NCBI GenBank assembly: GCA_045561575.1
Contig: JBJKXM010000032.1
Span: forward strand, 1 to 8,361
From: GCA-002715885 sp045561575
Lineage (GTDB): Bacteria; Bacteroidota; Bacteroidia; Flavobacteriales; BACL11
DNA: 8,361 bases
Direction: 5' to 3'
This document shows, in pieces, positions 6,190 to 8,361 of this stretch. The notes below the pieces were generated by a model. It saw only the letters and a program-made list of their open reading frames with translations. It searched no databases and was not told where the DNA came from. How positions within the stretch are numbered: position 1 is the stretch's first letter; each line of letters starts with the position of its first letter. A program made the position numbers and the translations under genes.

Positions 6190-6216
6190 CAAATATATGC
6201 AATTAATACAGGACAA
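6190..6216 (-). promoter_or_regulatory. Promoter of the PHP phosphatase gene
   Basis: Reading leftwards, TTG at 6216-6214, a 16-base spacer, then TATATTTG at 6197-6190, a full match to TAnnTTTG. The spacing is at or just below the usual range. Transcription would start a few bases later, giving a leader of roughly 10-15 bases before the ATG at 6170. The rest of the 96-bp divergent gap (6171-6266) holds only a weak TATTTTTA box at 6225-6232 for the opposite direction. Confidence 0.5.
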
Positions 6217-6266
6217 TTTACGTTTATTTTTAGATGAAAATGTATTTTAGCATTTGATCAAAAAAT

Positions 6267-6998
6267 ATGTTTAAAATTTTTACATTCCTTTTACTAGTTA
6301 TCTCATTTTCTGGATTTTCTCAAAACCAGAGTTTTAAAGGATTCTTGATTGATTACTCATATCAATTTCCAAGCGGACAGTTATCTGACAAATTTGGAAA
6401 TAACTCATTTGTTGGCTTGAATTTAATAAACAAAAAAGAAAGTAATTTTTTTTACGGTTTAAAAGCAGGGTATATTTTTGGGGGCAATATTCAAGATTCA
6501 ACAATTTTTAATAATATAAGTACTGAAAATGGATTTGTAATTGATGGGAATGGTACGTATGCAAATATTATTTTACTTCAAGAGGGGTTTAGCTCTCATT
6601 TCTACGGAGGATATGCTGTTCACTTTAATGATAAAAATCCCACAGGGATATACTTTTCTACTGGATTAGGCTTTCTTCAACATAGAATTAGAATCGATAC
6701 AAAAAACCAATACATTCCTCAACTAAATAACGATTACAAAAAAGGCTACGATCAACTTACAAATGGATTAAGCACAAACTTTACTATTGATTACATATAC
6801 TATCAAAAAAGAAAACAACTTAAAATTTTTACTGGCATTGATTATTCATTAGCTTTTACAAAAGAAAGACGAGCATATTATTTCCCAGATGTAATATCAA
6901 CAAATCAAAATATTAAAACTGATCAAATTTTTGGCGTACATATTGGGATTATTATACCAATAAATCGAAAAAACGAAGAAGAATTTCATTATTTCTAG
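6267..6998 (+). CDS. Predicted outer-membrane beta-barrel protein next to waaA
   Basis: A 243-aa protein with a clear Sec signal peptide (hydrophobic 4-16, then GFSQ-N at 16-20). The mature part alternates polar and aromatic or hydrophobic residues in strand-like blocks, for example FYGLKAGYIFGG (62-73), GIYFSTGLGFLQHRIRI (127-143), KIFTGIDYSLAFT (186-198) and FGVHIGIIIP (222-231), as in small outer-membrane barrels. The blocks KKGYDQLTNGL (158-168) and ERRAYYF (200-206) look like conserved family landmarks. I recall similar uncharacterised proteins beside waaA in other Bacteroidota, but I know of no assigned function. Its stop codon directly abuts the waaA start, so the two are probably co-translated. 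A role linked to LPS placement or sensing is inference from position only. A weak TATTTTTA box at 6225-6232 may be its promoter. Confidence 0.85.
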   Translation: MFKIFTFLLLVISFSGFSQNQSFKGFLIDYSYQFPSGQLSDKFGNNSFVGLNLINKKESNFFYGLKAGYIFGGNIQDSTIFNNISTENGFVIDGNGTYANIILLQEGFSSHFYGGYAVHFNDKNPTGIYFSTGLGFLQHRIRIDTKNQYIPQLNNDYKKGYDQLTNGLSTNFTIDYIYYQKRKQLKIFTGIDYSLAFTKERRAYYFPDVISTNQNIKTDQIFGVHIGIIIPINRKNEEEFHYF

Positions 6999-8195
6999 AT
7001 GATAAAAATCTATAATATCGTTATCTATTTTGTTTTGCTTGCAATCAAAACACATGCGCTATTAAATAATAAGTCCAGAGAATGGGTAAAAGGAAGAAAA
7101 AATATTTTTAAAAAACTTGAAGAGCAATTAATTGATGAAAATCAAATTGCTTGGTTTCATTGTGCTTCACTAGGTGAGTATGAGCAAGTCAAAGAGCTTA
7201 TCCGTCAATATAAAATCAACTATTCAAATTATAAAATCCTATTAACATTTTTTTCACCTTCGGGATACAAAAACTTTAAATCAAATAATAATATAGATTA
7301 TGTATTCTATCTACCGATTGACACCAAAAAAAATTCACAAAAATTCATAAAAATAGTTAATCCCAAAATTGCATTTTTTGTGAAATCTGAATTTTGGTTA
7401 AATTATCTTAATGAATTAAGTACTCAAAGAATTCCATCATTTCATATTTCATCAGTATTTAGGAAAAATGATTTCATTTTAAATAAATCTTTTTCAGTAG
7501 ATATTTTAAAAAAGTCAACACATTTCTTTTTACAGGACCTTGAATCTGAAAAAACACTTAAAAACAAAACAATACTTAACTACTCAGTTGTTGGAGACAC
7601 AAGATTTGATGCAATACATAGCAATAATCAACTAAAAATAAGTTTTGCTGATATAGCAGATTTTTGTAATAAAAAAACTACAATAATATTTGCTAGTGTT
7701 TGGGGTCATGATGAACATATATTTATAGATTTCATACAAAAAAATCCAAATTATAATTACTTAGTTGCTCCTCATGAAATAAATTATTCAAAAAAAATTG
7801 CAAGTCAACTAAATGGTCAATTATATTCAAATTATAATGAAAAATTAAAGAATAATGTTCTTGTAATTGACAGTATTGGAATACTCAAAAACTTATACAA
7901 ATACTGTACCGTTGCATATGTTGGAGGTGGTTTTGGCAATGGAATTCATAACATACTTGAAGCCTCCTATCATAATATCCCGGTAATTTTCGGGCCTCAA
8001 CACAATAAATTTAATGAAGCAAAAAGTCTAATAAAAATTAATGGAGCTAAGACAGTTAAAAATTATAAGGATTTTTTAAAATCAATTAATGAAATTGAAA
8101 ATTGGTATAATTTGCAAGCAACTAAAGCTTATTTTGAGCAAAATTTTGGGGCTAGCCAAAAGGTAATAGATTATCTAAAAAATTATAAATTATAA
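6999..8195 (+). CDS. waaA: 3-deoxy-D-manno-octulosonic acid (Kdo) transferase
   Basis: Transfers Kdo from CMP-Kdo to the lipid A precursor at the inner membrane, starting the LPS core (glycosyltransferase family 30, also called KdtA). The 398-aa protein is complete. Residues 1-22 form the N-terminal membrane anchor, followed by EWVKGRKNIFKKL (28-40). CASLGEYEQ (55-63) carries the catalytic Glu60. FFSPSGY (84-90), YLPID (104-108) and KSEFW (129-133) mark the N-terminal Rossmann half. GDTRFDA (199-205), ASVWGHDE (232-239) and YVGGGFGNGIHNILEA (307-322) mark the C-terminal CMP-Kdo-binding half. Flavobacterial relatives usually have Ser-Thr where this one has Ser233-Val234. It starts on the base after the stop of the beta-barrel gene. 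Whether it adds one or more Kdo residues cannot be told from sequence. Confidence 0.95.
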   Translation: MIKIYNIVIYFVLLAIKTHALLNNKSREWVKGRKNIFKKLEEQLIDENQIAWFHCASLGEYEQVKELIRQYKINYSNYKILLTFFSPSGYKNFKSNNNIDYVFYLPIDTKKNSQKFIKIVNPKIAFFVKSEFWLNYLNELSTQRIPSFHISSVFRKNDFILNKSFSVDILKKSTHFFLQDLESEKTLKNKTILNYSVVGDTRFDAIHSNNQLKISFADIADFCNKKTTIIFASVWGHDEHIFIDFIQKNPNYNYLVAPHEINYSKKIASQLNGQLYSNYNEKLKNNVLVIDSIGILKNLYKYCTVAYVGGGFGNGIHNILEASYHNIPVIFGPQHNKFNEAKSLIKINGAKTVKNYKDFLKSINEIENWYNLQATKAYFEQNFGASQKVIDYLKNYKL

Positions 8196-8209
8196 AACTA
8201 TAAATTTTT
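8178..8209. terminator. AT-only hairpin at the convergent end of waaA
   Basis: Arms AAAAATTATA (8178-8187) and TATAAATTTTT (8199-8209) pair with one bulged base. An alternative fold, AATTATA / TATAAATT around an AAAC loop, resembles the crtZ hairpin. It covers the stop codons of waaA and of the opposing small ORF. In the + direction it ends in a T run (8205-8209), and in the - direction the left arm reads as a T run too, so it could serve both. AT-only stems are weak, hence the low score. Confidence 0.35.
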
Positions 8210-8356
8210 AGCCCTTAACTGTTCCTGAATTTTTTTTATACGATTTAATCTCAATTTAGTTTTGAGTGAGAGCTTTTCACCTTCGTTTTTTAATGCTCTA
8301 GTTACTCTTTTTTGCAATTGATGCATCTTATGAATTAATGTTCCTTTATTTGACAT
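8198..8356 (-). CDS. Small basic helical protein, unknown function (possibly partial)
   Basis: An open frame reading MSNKGTLIHKMHQLQKRV at the start and ending KKIQEQLRAKNL, 52 aa from the ATG at 8356. It is rich in Lys and Arg, lacks Pro, Cys, Trp and membrane segments, and is likely one or two charged helices (residues about 5-24 and 30-50, with coiled-coil-like spacing of Leu and Ile). It converges on waaA with a 2-base gap, as real neighbouring genes do. Only five bases precede the ATG in the window, so the true start could lie further out and this may be the tail of a longer protein. I do not recognise the family. The clean placement and amino acid make-up support a real gene. Confidence 0.55.
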   Translation of the reverse strand: MSNKGTLIHKMHQLQKRVTRALKNEGEKLSLKTKLRLNRIKKIQEQLRAKNL

Positions 8357-8361
8357 AGTTA

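Noticed and set aside
6245..6266. TAGCATTTG just before the beta-barrel gene as a -7 box
   Set aside because: The spacing between TA and TTTG is one base too long for the TAnnTTTG consensus, and a start there would leave almost no leader.
1..8361. Search by eye for CRISPR arrays, tRNA, rRNA, insertion sequences, phage or defence genes
   Set aside because: No regularly spaced repeats, cloverleaf sequences, transposase motifs or terminal inverted repeats were seen. Every gene is tightly packed and of a housekeeping, envelope or unknown single-gene type.

Overview
The window reads as ordinary chromosomal DNA of a member of the Bacteroidota, most likely a marine or aquatic member of the Flavobacteriia. 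The support is strongly AT-rich coding sequence, no clear Shine-Dalgarno sites, promoter-like boxes of the Bacteroidota type (TAnnTTTG), signal peptides ending in FSQ-N, a lipoprotein signal ending in FSSC, and protein families and gene pairings typical of that class. I see no insertion sequence, phage gene, CRISPR array, tRNA or rRNA. No gene-free stretch exceeds about 110 bases.

Left part (1-1773, + strand): the 3' end of a carotenoid operon. The last 15 codons of a probable phytoene desaturase (crtI) are followed by crtB, a small exported protein of unknown function, and crtZ. All three junctions are stop/start overlaps (TAATG, ATGA, ATGA), so the set is probably translationally coupled. 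The pathway points towards zeaxanthin-type pigments, but lycopene cyclase (crtY) does not follow crtZ. Instead an AT-only hairpin separates crtZ from a convergent gene set.

Middle left (1792-3891, - strand): reading leftwards, an MFS-type membrane transporter, a TerB-DnaJ cochaperone-like protein and a tiny lipoprotein whose start lies inside the end of the cochaperone gene. A 110-bp divergent promoter region (3892-4001) separates the transporter from folE. It holds face-to-face promoter-like elements. A 14-base motif, ATAAAGTGTRYAAT, occurs at both of its edges and once more inside the transporter gene.

Middle right (4002-6170): folE (GTP cyclohydrolase I, GTG start) and fabD (malonyl-CoA:ACP transacylase) lie 3 bases apart on the + strand. 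fabD overlaps by 6 bp, tail to tail, a - strand gene for a CpsB/CapC-type PHP-family phosphatase with its own good promoter.

Right part (6267-8361): a predicted outer-membrane beta-barrel protein abuts waaA (Kdo transferase of lipid A/LPS synthesis). The two look co-transcribed and may both serve the outer envelope. A 52-codon basic, helical - strand ORF converges on waaA with a 2-base gap and may extend beyond the window.

Taken together the window is mainly housekeeping and envelope metabolism: carotenoid pigments, fatty acid supply, LPS core, folate or pterin, and polysaccharide control. I did not find a convincing new defence, mobile or RNA-based system. The best leads are the exported protein inside the carotenoid operon, the beta-barrel protein paired with waaA, the 14-base repeat around the folE/transporter promoter, and the look-alike AT-only hairpins at two convergent gene ends.
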